Notes: a model not told the origin generated them from the sequence alone. A stretch of 64,000 nucleotides of DNA from DASQBT01 sp963782495 (GCA_963782495.1 CAWAJU010000009.1:248001-312000); one strand, 5' to 3'. Positions 27,116 to 36,642 are shown, counted from the stretch's first letter. Numbers and translations are program-made.

Positions 27116-27691
27116 TCAGTTCTGTTTCGGGCAGTTCCCGGTACAGACGGTTTGAGGGATGCGCTTGCCGCCGCAGCCGACGAAACACGCGTCAAAGCTC
27201 GGCAGACAGCCGCAATCAGCCTGGCATTTCTCCTTTTCCAGCGCGGCTTTCACGTCCCCGCGTGTCGGCATGGTCGGCACGGGATTGGGCAGCGGGTAGT
27301 ACGGACCGGGCCAGGGCGAATAATAGCCGGGGTAATACGGCCAGGGATCATAGGGCCAGCTCATCCATATCCGCGTGCGATAAGCCTGGAGTTCAAGGGA
27401 GTAGTCCCTCAGCTCCTGCTCGTACAACTTGAGCACCTGTGTGTAACCATCTTCCACCAGCGGTTCGATATCCTTCTGACACGCCTGATGGCGGGTCTGA
27501 CAGCCCGCCTGGCAGGTTTGCTTGCTCTGCTCGCAGGCCTGCACGCAGGCCAGGCCCTGCGCATCGGCCGGTGGTTCATAGCGGTAGGCAGTCTGGTACT
27601 GAGGAGCGGCACAGCCACTCAGACCCGCCATCACAATCAAGGTCGTAAATAAGGTGTGACCTGAGGGCATGTGCATTGCTTTCATTCGCAT
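27116..27691 (-). CDS. Cys-rich lipoprotein with repeated Cx3C motifs
   Basis: 191 residues. Lipobox LSGC at about residue 27. The mature protein has two cysteine clusters. The first, CVQACEQSKQTCQAGCQTRH followed by QAC, has spacing Cx3C-x6-Cx3C-x6-C on a helix. The second, near the C-terminus, is CQADCGCLPSFDACFVGCGG. Between them is a Pro/Tyr/Trp-rich linker (PYYPGYYSPWPGPYY). The pattern suggests a helical hairpin held by disulfides, as in CHCH-type folds. Function unknown. Confidence 0.7.
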   Translation of the reverse strand: MRMKAMHMPSGHTLFTTLIVMAGLSGCAAPQYQTAYRYEPPADAQGLACVQACEQSKQTCQAGCQTRHQACQKDIEPLVEDGYTQVLKLYEQELRDYSLELQAYRTRIWMSWPYDPWPYYPGYYSPWPGPYYPLPNPVPTMPTRGDVKAALEKEKCQADCGCLPSFDACFVGCGGKRIPQTVCTGNCPKQN

Positions 27692-28153
27692 TACGATCAG
27701 CTTTCACGATAGCTTACAACAGGGCAAAGAGCGTGAGGCTCGGCGAGACGTCCAGGGACCAGACTGGATACGTGCAAACACCTGCCACGCGTTGACCGCG
27801 CGACAATATTGACTGGCGTCAATGTCTGAATTGCGTGAACGTGCTATGTTGGCGCAATTCCAACCGTCATGAGGATGCGGCATGAAGATCGGTAGCCCCG
27901 CATTCCTTTCATGCGACCCACTCGGTCCGGCAGCTGCAAAGTTGGGTTGCCAAGACCCGCGGTATTTAAGTCTAATGGTCTGGGATATGCGTAGCATCGT
28001 TGCACATCGTTCAAGCGCGAGGTCGTGAGGGTAATAACTCAACTTGCCAAGTATCTGCGCCAGCCTTGGCCCGGCCTGGCAAACCCCTGCCAGGGAAATC
28101 CGTGGCACGATTTCCATCATTATGCGAATACTCTACAACTCAAGGTGGATCCT
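27692..28153. other. Intergenic region
   Basis: 460 bp between divergent genes; ORFs crossing it lack protein-like composition and I see no clear structured element. Confidence 0.5.
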
Positions 28154-28351
28154 GTGAGCAATTCGAAACACGGCCCCAAATTCTGGATCGGCAACGCCTT
28201 GCTCACCCTGGCTTTCATCTGCCTTTTCTTTATGGCCAGCGTGTCGGCTTACCTTGGCGCGTGGGCCATGGCGCTGTGGATAGCACTGGCTGCAAGCGGT
28301 TTCTATCTCATCACTTCGGACAAGGATGGTTCCGACAGTCTGCCCGATTGA
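28154..28351 (+). CDS. Small membrane protein, 65 aa
   Basis: GTG start at 28154 with AAGGTGGA upstream; the longer frame from 28025 is not protein-like. Product MSNSKHGPKFWIGNALLTLA... has two closely spaced membrane segments (about 11-28 and 32-52) and an acidic end SDKDGSDSLPD. Function unknown. Confidence 0.65.
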   Translation: MSNSKHGPKFWIGNALLTLAFICLFFMASVSAYLGAWAMALWIALAASGFYLITSDKDGSDSLPD

Positions 28352-28368
28352 GCTTTGTCTGGGCGGTA

Positions 28369-29493
28369 CTAATCCCCCAGCATGGCGCCCCACTGCGCTT
28401 CGCCGGCCCGGTATAAGTCGCAAAGCTCGGCTGCCGTTTGCCGCACCGCGCCGGCTGGCAGCGCAAGCGACACTCTGAGCGCAGGCTCAAGACTTGCAAC
28501 CGCAACACAACGCAGCACGTCCTGCGGCTCCCAGGTTTCAGCAAATGCCCCCGTTTTGCTTGGCCGTCCTACTTGTTGTGGCGCCATCAAACTGACCCGG
28601 GGCAAGCCATAGGCCAGCGCGACGACGCGACCGTGCAGGCTGCTGCCGCAAAATCCCTGGCTGTTGGCGATCAGGGCGCAGATGTCCCACAGGTTCAGGG
28701 ACCGAAAGACACGTCCGACGCCAGCCGGGAGTTTGGCCAGTAGCCGTTCATACGTATCAAGGCTGTCGTGCCAGGGCGCCGCTCCGGCCCGAAACAGCAC
28801 CAGCCCCAGGCCCGAGTCGGCGCACCCTGCGGCGAGGCTGCGCGCAAGCTCTGTCAGCGTGGCATCGTCGGCAAACTCATCGCTGAACTGGCAGGCCAGA
28901 TAGCCCTGCGGATGGAGCTGTGCGATTTCCGCTGGCTCGCCCTGCCGCCCATGCTGATCGATGAGATCGCCAAAGCATGCCGCCACCATCACCGCGGGAT
29001 CAGGGCACAGGCTGGCCTCCACCCCCTCTGCCCGCAGCGCCGTCCAGGTAAGATGATCCCGCACACTAAGCCAGTCGGCGGATTTCAGGGCGCCAAGCAC
29101 TTCACCACGCTGGGAAGCCATGAGGCTGGCCCATTCCACCCCGCCGACCGCATTGAAAATGACCCGCTGCGGCGAGGCCATGTCGTCGCGCGCCGCGACA
29201 TACGGCATCGCTCGCTTAGTGTCCAGCTTCCGTGCGGCCCAGGCTGCTGCGGCAGTCGGATCGCTGTCGTAGCGCGCAATTGCCTCGGTCGCCCGGGCCG
29301 GCGTCAGCAGCATGATGGCGGCCTGATACGCGGTGCAGCTCAGCAACTCGCCGCCAACGTGAATCAGGTGAGCGGGACCCTCGCGCCCCAGTGTTGCGAG
29401 CGATTGCACGTGATGGCCGCCGAATCCGCTCAGGTCTCGCTCCAACAGCCCGGCACGTTGCATTTGCCGCCCCGGCATCAGCGCCGTCAACAC
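28369..29493 (-). CDS. Polysaccharide pyruvyl transferase family protein
   Basis: 374 residues as counted from the GTG at 29493. The pyruvyltransferase fold is recognised from CGSSLHGRVVALAYGLPRVSL near the C-terminus and VRDHLTWTALRAEGVEASLCPDPAV in the middle. The N-terminus is longer than this start allows: the frame upstream reads LTVPILLFGAFDRHNLGDLL, the family's N-terminal G-N-x-GD-like motif. The real start may be a CTG at 29562, which has GGGAG ahead of it and lies 5 bp before the pirin stop. Members add ketal pyruvate to exopolysaccharide or modify cell-wall sugars. Confidence 0.75.
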   Translation of the reverse strand: MLTALMPGRQMQRAGLLERDLSGFGGHHVQSLATLGREGPAHLIHVGGELLSCTAYQAAIMLLTPARATEAIARYDSDPTAAAAWAARKLDTKRAMPYVAARDDMASPQRVIFNAVGGVEWASLMASQRGEVLGALKSADWLSVRDHLTWTALRAEGVEASLCPDPAVMVAACFGDLIDQHGRQGEPAEIAQLHPQGYLACQFSDEFADDATLTELARSLAAGCADSGLGLVLFRAGAAPWHDSLDTYERLLAKLPAGVGRVFRSLNLWDICALIANSQGFCGSSLHGRVVALAYGLPRVSLMAPQQVGRPSKTGAFAETWEPQDVLRCVAVASLEPALRVSLALPAGAVRQTAAELCDLYRAGEAQWGAMLGD

Positions 29494-29566
29494 GTGGGGA
29501 AACAGCAGGTCACCCAGATTGTGGCGGTCGAAGGCGCCAAACAGGAGAATGGGGACGGTCAGCTTT

Positions 29567-30421
29567 TCAGCTCCCCGTCATCTGCGCCTTCTTGCGCACC
29601 AGGTGCCCGGCCTGATAGTCGCGAAACGCCTGCTCGATTTCTTCCTGCGTGTTCATGACGAAAGGCCCGTATTGCGCCACCGGTTCGCCGATCGGTTTGC
29701 CGGCGACCAGAATCAGGCGCGCGCCGGCAGGTCCGGCGACGATTTCCACGTCGTCGCCCTCGCCCAGCACCGCAAGGCCGTGCCGCCGCACCGTGGTACC
29801 GCCCACCGCGGCGCTCCCCTCATACACATAGATGAACGCGCTGTAGGAAGCTTTCAGGGCGCGCGCGAACACCGCGTTCGCGTCCAGCGCCACATCCAGA
29901 TATTGGACATCGGTCCGTGGATCATCGACCACGCCATGCCTGCCGCCGTATTCTCCTGCCAGCAAACGGACGCGAATTGCGCCGTCCCGCACTTCAGGAA
30001 TCGCCTCGGGAGAGAATTCCTGGTACACGGGATCGCTCATCTTTTCGCTCGCGGGCAGGTTGATCCAGAGCTGGAAGCCGCGCATCAGGCCGTTGCTTTG
30101 CTGCGGCATCTCGGAATGGATCACGCCGCTCGCAGCCTTCATCCACTGCGCGCCGCCGGAACGCAGGTCGCCCTTGTTGCCCATGCTGTCCTGATGCTGC
30201 ATGTGGCCGTCGATCATATAGGTGAAGGTAATGAAGCCCCGATGCGGATGATCGGGAAATCCGGCAATATAGTCGTTCGGGTCGTCGCTGCTGAAATGGT
30301 CCAGCATCAGAAAGGGATCGAGCCTCCGCAGCGCCGGGGTGCCGAGGGTGCGATGCACGGTCACGCCGGCGCCCTCGGTGACGGCGGCTGCCTGGATCAA
30401 CTGGCGCACTGTTCGATTCAT
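29567..30421 (-). CDS. Pirin family protein
   Basis: 284 residues. The N-terminal cupin holds the iron site: DHPHRGFITFTYMIDGHMQHQDSMGN, followed by SGVIHSEMPQ, with FLMLDHFSSDDP before it. The C-terminal half is the second cupin of pirins (VYEGSAAVGG). Bacterial pirins act as quercetinases or redox-sensing co-regulators. It is upstream of, and overlaps in frame with, the pyruvyltransferase gene; divergent from the DsrE-like gene at 30515. Confidence 0.92.
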   Translation of the reverse strand: MNRTVRQLIQAAAVTEGAGVTVHRTLGTPALRRLDPFLMLDHFSSDDPNDYIAGFPDHPHRGFITFTYMIDGHMQHQDSMGNKGDLRSGGAQWMKAASGVIHSEMPQQSNGLMRGFQLWINLPASEKMSDPVYQEFSPEAIPEVRDGAIRVRLLAGEYGGRHGVVDDPRTDVQYLDVALDANAVFARALKASYSAFIYVYEGSAAVGGTTVRRHGLAVLGEGDDVEIVAGPAGARLILVAGKPIGEPVAQYGPFVMNTQEEIEQAFRDYQAGHLVRKKAQMTGS

Positions 30422-30514
30422 GGTCTGCTCCTCTTCTCGCTTAACACTGTGGACCGGCCAAGCCTCTTGTCACCCCCCCGAGTATCATTAAAGCCGATTT
30501 CAACGAGGAGAGCC

Positions 30515-31036
30515 ATGATGCGCATGTCATTTTTTGGTCTGTATCTCGCGGTCGCCGCCCTGGTCATTCCCGTCCAGCTGTATGCCGACGAGTTCGACAT
30601 TCAGCCGCCGAAGGTTTTGGGCGTGAAGAAACACACCAACATCAAGGTGGTTTACGACCTCAGGGACGATGTCTGGGACGCGGGGATAGGACAAGGCCTC
30701 TACTACGCTCGCGGACTGCTGGAGTCCTACGAGGGGCTCAAGATCAAGCCCAAGGACCTGAAGATCAGCGTCGTGCTGCATGGCAACGCCGCCTATTGGC
30801 TGTTGAACGACCCGGCCTACCGGGATTTCAAGAACGATCCCTTTGGCTACAACCCCAACGCCAAAGTGGTGGCTGAACTCATCGCCAATGGAGTGAGTGT
30901 GGAGATCTGCCACCTGACCATGCGGGCAAACGGCTTTCAGCCGGAAGAACTACTGCCCGGCGTAGTGATGGTGCATGACGCCTATACCCGCCTGATCGAC
31001 TTGCAGCAGCGGGGCTATGCGTATATCCGGTTCTGA
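30515..31036 (+). CDS. DsrE-like secreted protein
   Basis: 173 residues from the ATG at 30515 behind ACGAGGAG; the long open frame upstream is antisense to pirin and was discarded. Signal peptide (FFGLYLAVAALVIPVQLYA). The domain matches DsrE/DsrF-like: NIKVVYDLRDD, KISVVLHGNAAYWLLND, ELIANGVSVEICHLTMRANG and ELLPGVVMVHDAYTRLIDLQQRGYAYIRF. One Cys (in EICHL) corresponds to the usual active-site position. The periplasmic location suggests a sulfur-handling or small-molecule role; not proven. Confidence 0.85.
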   Translation: MMRMSFFGLYLAVAALVIPVQLYADEFDIQPPKVLGVKKHTNIKVVYDLRDDVWDAGIGQGLYYARGLLESYEGLKIKPKDLKISVVLHGNAAYWLLNDPAYRDFKNDPFGYNPNAKVVAELIANGVSVEICHLTMRANGFQPEELLPGVVMVHDAYTRLIDLQQRGYAYIRF

Positions 31037-31373
31037 ATGCTGGCCAAGCGGGGGCAGTGTAAGTGCCTCCACGCAATGCCGTGATCCAGTGATATTTTCG
31101 GGCTAAATCTTTGTCAGCAAAGGCCGGCGCAGGAACCTGGCCGAGGATGCCGGCCGTCACGCCAATCAGGCGTGGTGCAGCATTTGTTGGTAAAGGCTTG
31201 AGGACGCATCGCCCTCATTTGGCGCGGCAGAAGCTGGGGCGCCGCGCCGGCGAATTCTTGAAAGGACGCTCGCCAAAGGCTGATTGTACGGTTGGAACTG
31301 GCGGATGCTGAGATCGATTGTGGGGAGCGGTGGCTTGGCCGTAGTGGGCATAGCACAACGAAAAGTTGCGTAC
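31037..31373. other. Intergenic region
   Basis: 337 bp with no supported gene between convergent genes; no clear terminator seen. Confidence 0.5.
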
Positions 31374-31763
31374 TCATCGACAGTAACTCGGCGCCCTGGT
31401 CGCCAAATTTTGATATCGAGCGCCCGCCCCGTCGACAACCCGAATCCAGGCGCCTCCGCGTCCGATTTGACAACTCGCAAGTGTGGCCTTGCACGGACCC
31501 GGCCCCGCACAGATGACTGTTCCACAGCCGCCCCTGGTTCCGCAAACCACACCATCCAGTTGGCAGTGGTTCCCACTGGCAAACGCATAGGTCTGGACGC
31601 CTGCACTGGGGTTCCACGTCGCTTCGACTGTATACGTTCCCAAGCCATCACAAACGGACGACTTCTGCGCCAAACCAAAGTCATGTACACGACTCGCGCC
31701 GAGCGCATTGATGCTTGGAAACGCCATGGCCATGGCAAGCAAGATCCAGGTAAGGCTTTTCAT
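31374..31763 (-). CDS. Secreted Cys-rich hypothetical protein
   Basis: 129 residues from the ATG at 31763, which has GAGGAG upstream and opens a signal peptide (WILLAMAMAFPSINALG). The mature part contains about eight cysteines (in SSVCDG, NHCQLDGVVCG, GCGTVICAGPGPC, ASCQIG, SYCR), a pattern of a small disulfide-rich extracellular or periplasmic domain. No family recognised. Confidence 0.6.
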   Translation of the reverse strand: MKSLTWILLAMAMAFPSINALGASRVHDFGLAQKSSVCDGLGTYTVEATWNPSAGVQTYAFASGNHCQLDGVVCGTRGGCGTVICAGPGPCKATLASCQIGRGGAWIRVVDGAGARYQNLATRAPSYCR

Positions 31764-32117
31764 GATCCACTCCTCAACCAAATCTTCCTGCACCGGATAC
31801 GACATTGAACGCGGTTGGTTTATAGGTCCCTCGACCCCACCCCGTCAAGCATCTGCCCCGCAATCCATTTCAGCATGCATCTGTTTCCGAGCAGTCGCAT
31901 TCGGGACAAGCTGTTGCTCCCGACCTACAGCGGGTGGCAAGCTATCGAAGAACTTGAACAGAGACCGGCCCAAGCCAATCTGCCCGTATTATCATCACAT
32001 ATGCGGGCAGAAAACCAGGAATGCGCAGCCATGCTTCAAGCAGCCACACCTCGGAGGGGCGTATGCCGAAACAGCACGTGAGCACGTTCGCTTTACTCGC
32101 TAAGGGTTGGAAATAAT
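31764..32117. other. Intergenic region
   Basis: 354 bp between divergent small genes; I see no gene or strong motif in it. Confidence 0.5.
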
Positions 32118-32372
32118 ATGTCAGCTGCCTGGTGGCTCAACCTGACCGGCCTATGTCTTGTGACACTGGGTGCCGGAATCATGTATGTCTTCCCTCCTCG
32201 CATCCCGCGATTTAACGAAAAGGGGGAGTCCTTCGTTGAATGGGTCGGGGATTCATCTGCTCAACGCGTGCGCTCTTGGCAAAACCCGCGTTCCTTATCG
32301 CGCCTGGCGCCCGCGCTCTTGTTCGTTGGATTCCTGTTTCAGCTCGTAGCAGCCCTGACGCCACCCGGCTAA
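32118..32372 (+). CDS. Small membrane protein, 84 aa
   Basis: Starts at ATG 32118 after AAGGGTTGG. Two membrane segments (about 5-25 and 62-80) enclose a polar loop with PRIPRFNEKGE and SFVEW. N- and C-termini are probably on the same side. Function unknown. Confidence 0.6.
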   Translation: MSAAWWLNLTGLCLVTLGAGIMYVFPPRIPRFNEKGESFVEWVGDSSAQRVRSWQNPRSLSRLAPALLFVGFLFQLVAALTPPG

Positions 32373-32508
32373 GAACATCAGTCTCAAACAAGGGGGCAGG
32401 CTCCCCATCTGCTGAAACCACCGCGCAAGCCGCCTGTCGTTTCGATCAGCTGCCGGACCAAGCGGCGCATCTCGCCGGTGCCGGTTCCGAAGGTAAGTTT
32501 GCGCAGCT

Positions 32509-33235
32509 CTACGAGGGAATGGCCGAGTCCGGTGAGCCGGGCCGCGGGCTCTTGGCCGCGCTCGCCAGGATCTCGTCTCGAAATGCCTGGTTGGTGCTTG
32601 CATCGACCACGAGCAGGCAACGACGAAGCAGCACTTCGTCGACCAGGTGGCCGATCTCATGGGTGCAAACGGCGTGCTCGGCATCGAAGCTGCGCAGATC
32701 CATCAGCACCGTATCGCCCTCCTTTACGAGGTGCGGCAGGACGGCTTTCCAGGATTCCGCGTGGCAAAAGAAATTTTTGATATGGAAGCTTCCGTCCGGA
32801 CCGGCAGCCCTGTCCCGTTCGGCGAGGCTCTTCGCCAGCGAGACTTGATCGCCGACAAAGTGCCGCTCCGGCTTGCCGGCGAGAAAATTCAGAAACTGGT
32901 GCCGCTGCATGGTGCTGGTTGCGAGATCCGGACCGGTGATCAACTGGATGCTGCCCACATGGCGCCAATGTTTCGCGACACTTTCGAGCAGCGCCTCGTT
33001 GCGCCGGCCGAGTGAGAAGACGCGCAGAAACGTCAGCCCGATCGGCTGCCACAGCGCCCGCGTCGAGCAAGCTGCGGCCGGCATCCAGCTCAGTTTCTGA
33101 CGGTTCAGATCGTGACCTGGCTGCTGGAGAAGTGGAGAGTGAAGCCCAGCGGATGAACACTTGCGCGATCACGAACGCTCGTTCAGCCACCAACGTGGAA
33201 ATTTCAGAGCGCCGTGGCATCGGTGATTCAACCAT
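32509..33235 (-). pseudogene. Conserved protein with frameshift near the N-terminus
   Basis: The 191-codon frame ending at 32509 has a strongly protein-like core: FLRVFSLGRRNEALL, HWRHVGSIQLITGPDLATST, FHIKNFFCHAESWKAVLPHL and GDTVLMDLRSFDAEHAVC. It has no good start. Its frame remains open up to a stop at 33169 (AGLHSPLLQQPGHDLNRQ...). A different frame opens at ATG 33235 behind GGGGGACC and supplies MVESPMPRRSEISTLVAERA. A single frameshift near 33160 would join them into one gene of about 240 codons. No family name is certain; it resembles C-terminal halves of membrane-bound stress-region proteins. Confidence 0.5.
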
Positions 33236-33304
33236 GCCGGTCCCCCCGGATCTTCGTTGCCATGTTGCTGCATGGCAGTGGACATGCGGCGGCGCCAATG
33301 TGGC

Positions 33305-33335
33305 AAAGGGGCCGGATCGAAGACCCGGCCCCTTT
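33305..33335. terminator. Bidirectional hairpin terminator after the cold-shock gene
   Basis: AAAGGGGCCGG (33305-33315) and CCGGCCCCTTT (33325-33335), a perfect 11-bp stem with a 9-nt loop. It serves the minus-strand cold-shock gene that ends at 33394; the U tract is short on both sides. Confidence 0.75.
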
Positions 33336-33393
33336 GTACCTCACATAAATGGCGCGCCCGTTAGAGTCGGGCGGGCTCGCCGGGTGGGAGGTG

Positions 33394-33597
33394 TTAAATG
33401 TGCTTGATGGAAGCGGCCAGCTTGCCCTTGGGGCCGGTCTTGACCTCGTAGGAGACGCGCTGCGCTTCCTTCAGGGACTTGAAGCCGCTGTCCTGGATTT
33501 CGGAGAAGTGCGCGAAGAGATCTTCGCCACCTTCGTCAGGGGTGATAAAACCGAAGCCCTTGCCATCGTTGAACCATTTCACTATGCCTGTAGACAT
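33394..33597 (-). CDS. CspA-family cold-shock protein
   Basis: 67 residues, a whole cold-shock domain: GIVKWFNDGKGFGFITPDEGGEDLFAHFSEI with RNP1 (KGFGFI) and RNP2 (LFAHF). Binds single-stranded RNA/DNA and acts as RNA chaperone. Monocistronic, with terminator at 33305. Whether it is cold-induced cannot be told. Confidence 0.95.
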   Translation of the reverse strand: MSTGIVKWFNDGKGFGFITPDEGGEDLFAHFSEIQDSGFKSLKEAQRVSYEVKTGPKGKLAASIKHI

Positions 33598-33961
33598 TTA
33601 CATTCCTTTTTGAAACAAGATAATCCGGACTCGCGCCCGGTTGGGTGCGGCTGCATCAAGGATTGTAGGAGGGTACGGAAGTGACGGTGCCCGATGAGGG
33701 CGGTGACTGCGGAACTGAAGCTACACTGATTGAATTGACTGCCGACACACAGTACAGGCAATCGGCTGAACAAGCAAACACTATATTCTTCTTTCATGCA
33801 CTGCATCACAGAGTGAGCCCGTCGACCCGCGTTGCGACGCTCAACACCGGTTGCCGTCCGGACAAGCTGAGGTAGCCTCCGGCTACTGGCGGCACAGCCA
33901 CGGCGTCCCGGTTTCGGCAGCGAACGAAGTCGGCGAACACGCCACACGGCGAATGACCGTC
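33598..33961. other. Intergenic region / cold-shock leader
   Basis: 364 bp upstream of the cold-shock gene and downstream of cfa. It probably holds the csp promoter and 5' leader; no gene seen. Confidence 0.5.
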
Positions 33962-35188
33962 TCACCTTGCGCGATCGATGGGTGTGGACCGGCCCTTGCC
34001 CGGAAAATGGCCCTTCACGAATGTGATGTGGTAGCAATTTATGATCTCGCGTGCGGCCTCGAAGGTTTCGGCGGCACCCGCCAGATAGAACAGCCAGACC
34101 CTGCGGAATTTCTCGTTGAACCGAACAGGGTCGATCGCATGAATTTCCTCCCAGCGGGTCTCGAAATTGTGTAACCACTGCTCCACAGTGCGCTGGTAAT
34201 GATAGGAGCGGTTCTCTATTGCCCTCACATCCAGGCCATATTTCTCCATGAAGATCAACGTTTCCGCCAGGCTTGGAATGTAGCCGCCGGGAAAGAGATG
34301 CTTGATCGTGCAGTAGTTGGTCGGCCGCTTCCTGATGTTGAAGGTCGAGGATATCAGGCCGATGCCCCCCGGGCGCAGACCGATGGCAATGCTCCTGATC
34401 CATTGCTCGTTGCAATCCCGTCCGGCGTGCTCGTGAACGCCGATCGAGACGAACCGATCGTAGCTGGAAAGCTCGTCTGCCAGCTGGCGATGATCCTTTT
34501 CCACAAGCTCAAGCTTGCCGCGGAAGTTACGGGATCTCATTATCATCCGCATGCCATCGTTCTGGCTCGGGACGAGTCCGTAGCTGGTCACATCGGCGCC
34601 ATACTTCTCGGCAGCCAGCATCGACATGTATCCCCAGCCGGGTCCGACTTCGACCAGCTTGTCGCCGGGGCTGAGCTGAAGCTTCTGGCAGATCAGGTCG
34701 AAGTTGTTGTGTTGCGCCTCATCGAGGGTGCGCGTGTCTTCCTTCCAAAACCCCTCGCTATAGCCGTAGGTATCGCCGAGCACGTGATGAAAGAACTCTG
34801 TCGGCAGGCCGTAGTGGAAGGTGGCGTTGCGCTTCGCCTGGGCGAAATCCTTATTGTTCTGCCGCCACTCCAGGATTCGTCGTTTGACAAAGGTCAGCGG
34901 ATGTTCGAAGCGCCCATACGGCTTTCGAAATCCGATATTGATCAGCCTGCGCAGGCCTTGCTCACCGACGATATCAACGTCGCCGTTGAAGTACGACTCG
35001 AGGAATTCGAACATCCCGCCGAGCGCCATGCGCCATTCCGCGGCGCGGTTGCGGATGATGATCGTGACGTCCGGTTCGCCAAGCCGCGTGCTGTGGTAGG
35101 TGCTGTTGTCGGAAAAAACCAACTTCAGGTGATACTTCTGGCCTGCAGCAACGCTACCGACGATGCGCCGGATCAGCGTTCTAAGCAT
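33962..35188 (-). CDS. cfa: Cyclopropane-fatty-acyl-phospholipid synthase
   Basis: 408 residues. The SAM-binding motif is VEVGPGWGYMSMLAAEKYGA (about 184-203). The family motifs RKRPTNYCTIKHLFPGGYIPS and YHYQRTVEQWLHNFETRW follow. Adds a methylene bridge to unsaturated acyl chains of membrane phospholipids using S-adenosylmethionine, a change made on entry to stationary phase and under acid or osmotic stress. Usual length. Monocistronic. Confidence 0.92.
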   Translation of the reverse strand: MLRTLIRRIVGSVAAGQKYHLKLVFSDNSTYHSTRLGEPDVTIIIRNRAAEWRMALGGMFEFLESYFNGDVDIVGEQGLRRLINIGFRKPYGRFEHPLTFVKRRILEWRQNNKDFAQAKRNATFHYGLPTEFFHHVLGDTYGYSEGFWKEDTRTLDEAQHNNFDLICQKLQLSPGDKLVEVGPGWGYMSMLAAEKYGADVTSYGLVPSQNDGMRMIMRSRNFRGKLELVEKDHRQLADELSSYDRFVSIGVHEHAGRDCNEQWIRSIAIGLRPGGIGLISSTFNIRKRPTNYCTIKHLFPGGYIPSLAETLIFMEKYGLDVRAIENRSYHYQRTVEQWLHNFETRWEEIHAIDPVRFNEKFRRVWLFYLAGAAETFEAAREIINCYHITFVKGHFPGKGRSTPIDRAR

Positions 35189-35470
35189 GGCGAAATCTTA
35201 AACGATCAGCGGCTCGTGAATCCACGGGGTACATCTTTGCCTGCATCCTCCCAAACGCAATCGACCGGTATTTTATCGACATCTTTGGATCGATGGGAAC
35301 TCCCTTGACGCCCTGCCCTGAACCAACGTCAAACCCTGTTCCCAAGACAGAATGCCGCCCCCGCGACACAGTTTTGCCGAGCGTGTCTCCGTGCGGTTTG
35401 TGCGACAAGGTCTGGGGGCGTGTCGTGATGGTTCGGCTTGTGGCATGAACCGTGTGCATACGCCGAGTAC

Positions 35471-35932
35471 TCAGTAATGCAAACCGATCGTCAGTTCCAG
35501 GTTTTGCCCGTCGTACTGAAAGCTGGCGGCAGAGAACGAAGGCGCGCCGCGCAAGCCTTTTGCGTCATTTGAAAAACCGTAGCCCTCTGTCGGGATCTTG
35601 ATCCAGTTAGTGTCAAGTTTGCCGTTCATGTTTTCATCATGAATGACGGCAAGTGCATAGGTTCCCGGTGGTATGTCCTCAAAGTCGCAGCGCGCCTCCT
35701 TGTCCCGAACTTTTATGACCATGATATTGGTTGCGAAGCGCAGATACTCGGTAGGGAAACCCTTTGACGATTCGAACAGCGCGCAAGCTACGTCCCCGGT
35801 GCTGTTTCTGATGTCCAGAATCTTTAAGTGAATTCCGGGGCATGGTGATTGGGCGAAGACGAGGGCGGGAAGACTTGCAAACACCAGCCATGCACACCAT
35901 GTTGCGCATCGAACTCTCATGAGCGACGCCAT
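35471..35932 (-). CDS. DUF2141 family secreted protein
   Basis: About 153 residues from the ATG at 35932; 35920 is equally possible, and the frame stays open to 36064. Signal peptide (CAWLVFASLPALVFA). The DUF2141 domain is clear: GDVACALFESSKGFP, RCDFEDIPPGTYALAVIHDENMNGKLDTN, PTEGYGFSNDAKG and APSFSAASF. A beta-sandwich of unknown function in exported proteins. Alone in its unit. Confidence 0.85.
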   Translation of the reverse strand: MASLMRVRCATWCAWLVFASLPALVFAQSPCPGIHLKILDIRNSTGDVACALFESSKGFPTEYLRFATNIMVIKVRDKEARCDFEDIPPGTYALAVIHDENMNGKLDTNWIKIPTEGYGFSNDAKGLRGAPSFSAASFQYDGQNLELTIGLHY

Positions 35933-36064
35933 CGCCGGATTATTGACCGAGGAGGCTGCTGCGGACTTGCGGGACTTCCGAATGGTTGACTCATCCATGA
36001 TCGGCCCCCGCCGCAAGCAAAGGCCGCGGCGGGGGCTCGCAAATCGTCTACTTGTCCGCGCCAC

Positions 36065-36642
36065 CGTGTATGCCCTTTAGTAGCTATTAAATCTGGTCTA
36101 CCATGGCCTCAATCAGGGCCACGGCAGCTAATAATACTGCCTCCGCCGCCAGTGCCTTCTTGAACACGCTCGCCTGTTTCATTCTCTCAATGGCGCCGCG
36201 CAGAATCACGACTTTCTTTCCCTCACACTGCCCCGAATTCGAATATGGAGCTCTGCGCAGCGCGCACAGCTTGCCCCCGCATTTGTCCCGGTCAACCTGC
36301 TTGTCTACCAAAATTATTTGGGCCCGTTCCGCTCATTGGCGTGCCCGCGCAGCTTGCAGGACCTTGCCATGCGGTATCAACCCTTGGTGTCAATGGCATT
36401 ATACAAGCGCCCATTCTTGATGGTAAAAGCGGACATTGCCAAATGCCCGTCATCGAAAGGTAGCGCCTTGGTGGAATGGCCGACCGGCCGCCCCACAATT
36501 GATCTCAGCGTCCGCATGCTCTGGAACACAGATCAGTCATTTACTCTTCGCCTGCGCCAAGGGAAGAAACGGGCGAAACCGTCAGTGAGGATTAGGAGAA
36601 GTGGACATTTACCCAAGCGGACCTGGGTGCGAAGTAACGTGG
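36065..36642. other. Intergenic region with a doubtful minus-strand ORF
   Basis: 578 bp without a supported gene. A minus-strand frame at 36087-36311 ends KKALAAEAVLLAAVALIEAM, which could be a small membrane or amphipathic peptide. It has no family resemblance and only a weak ribosome site, so I do not call it. Confidence 0.4.

Noticed and set aside
29519..30514. N-terminal extension of the DsrE-like ORF
   Set aside because: Antisense to pirin; the ribosome site and signal peptide place the start at 30515.
35395..35420. Further copy of the stress dyad near cfa (GTGCGGTTTGTGCGAC)
   Set aside because: Half-sites are directly repeated, not inverted, and spacing differs; not counted in the motif set.
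36087..36311. 74-codon minus-strand ORF
   Set aside because: A hydrophobic end but no family resemblance and a weak ribosome site; left as uncalled.
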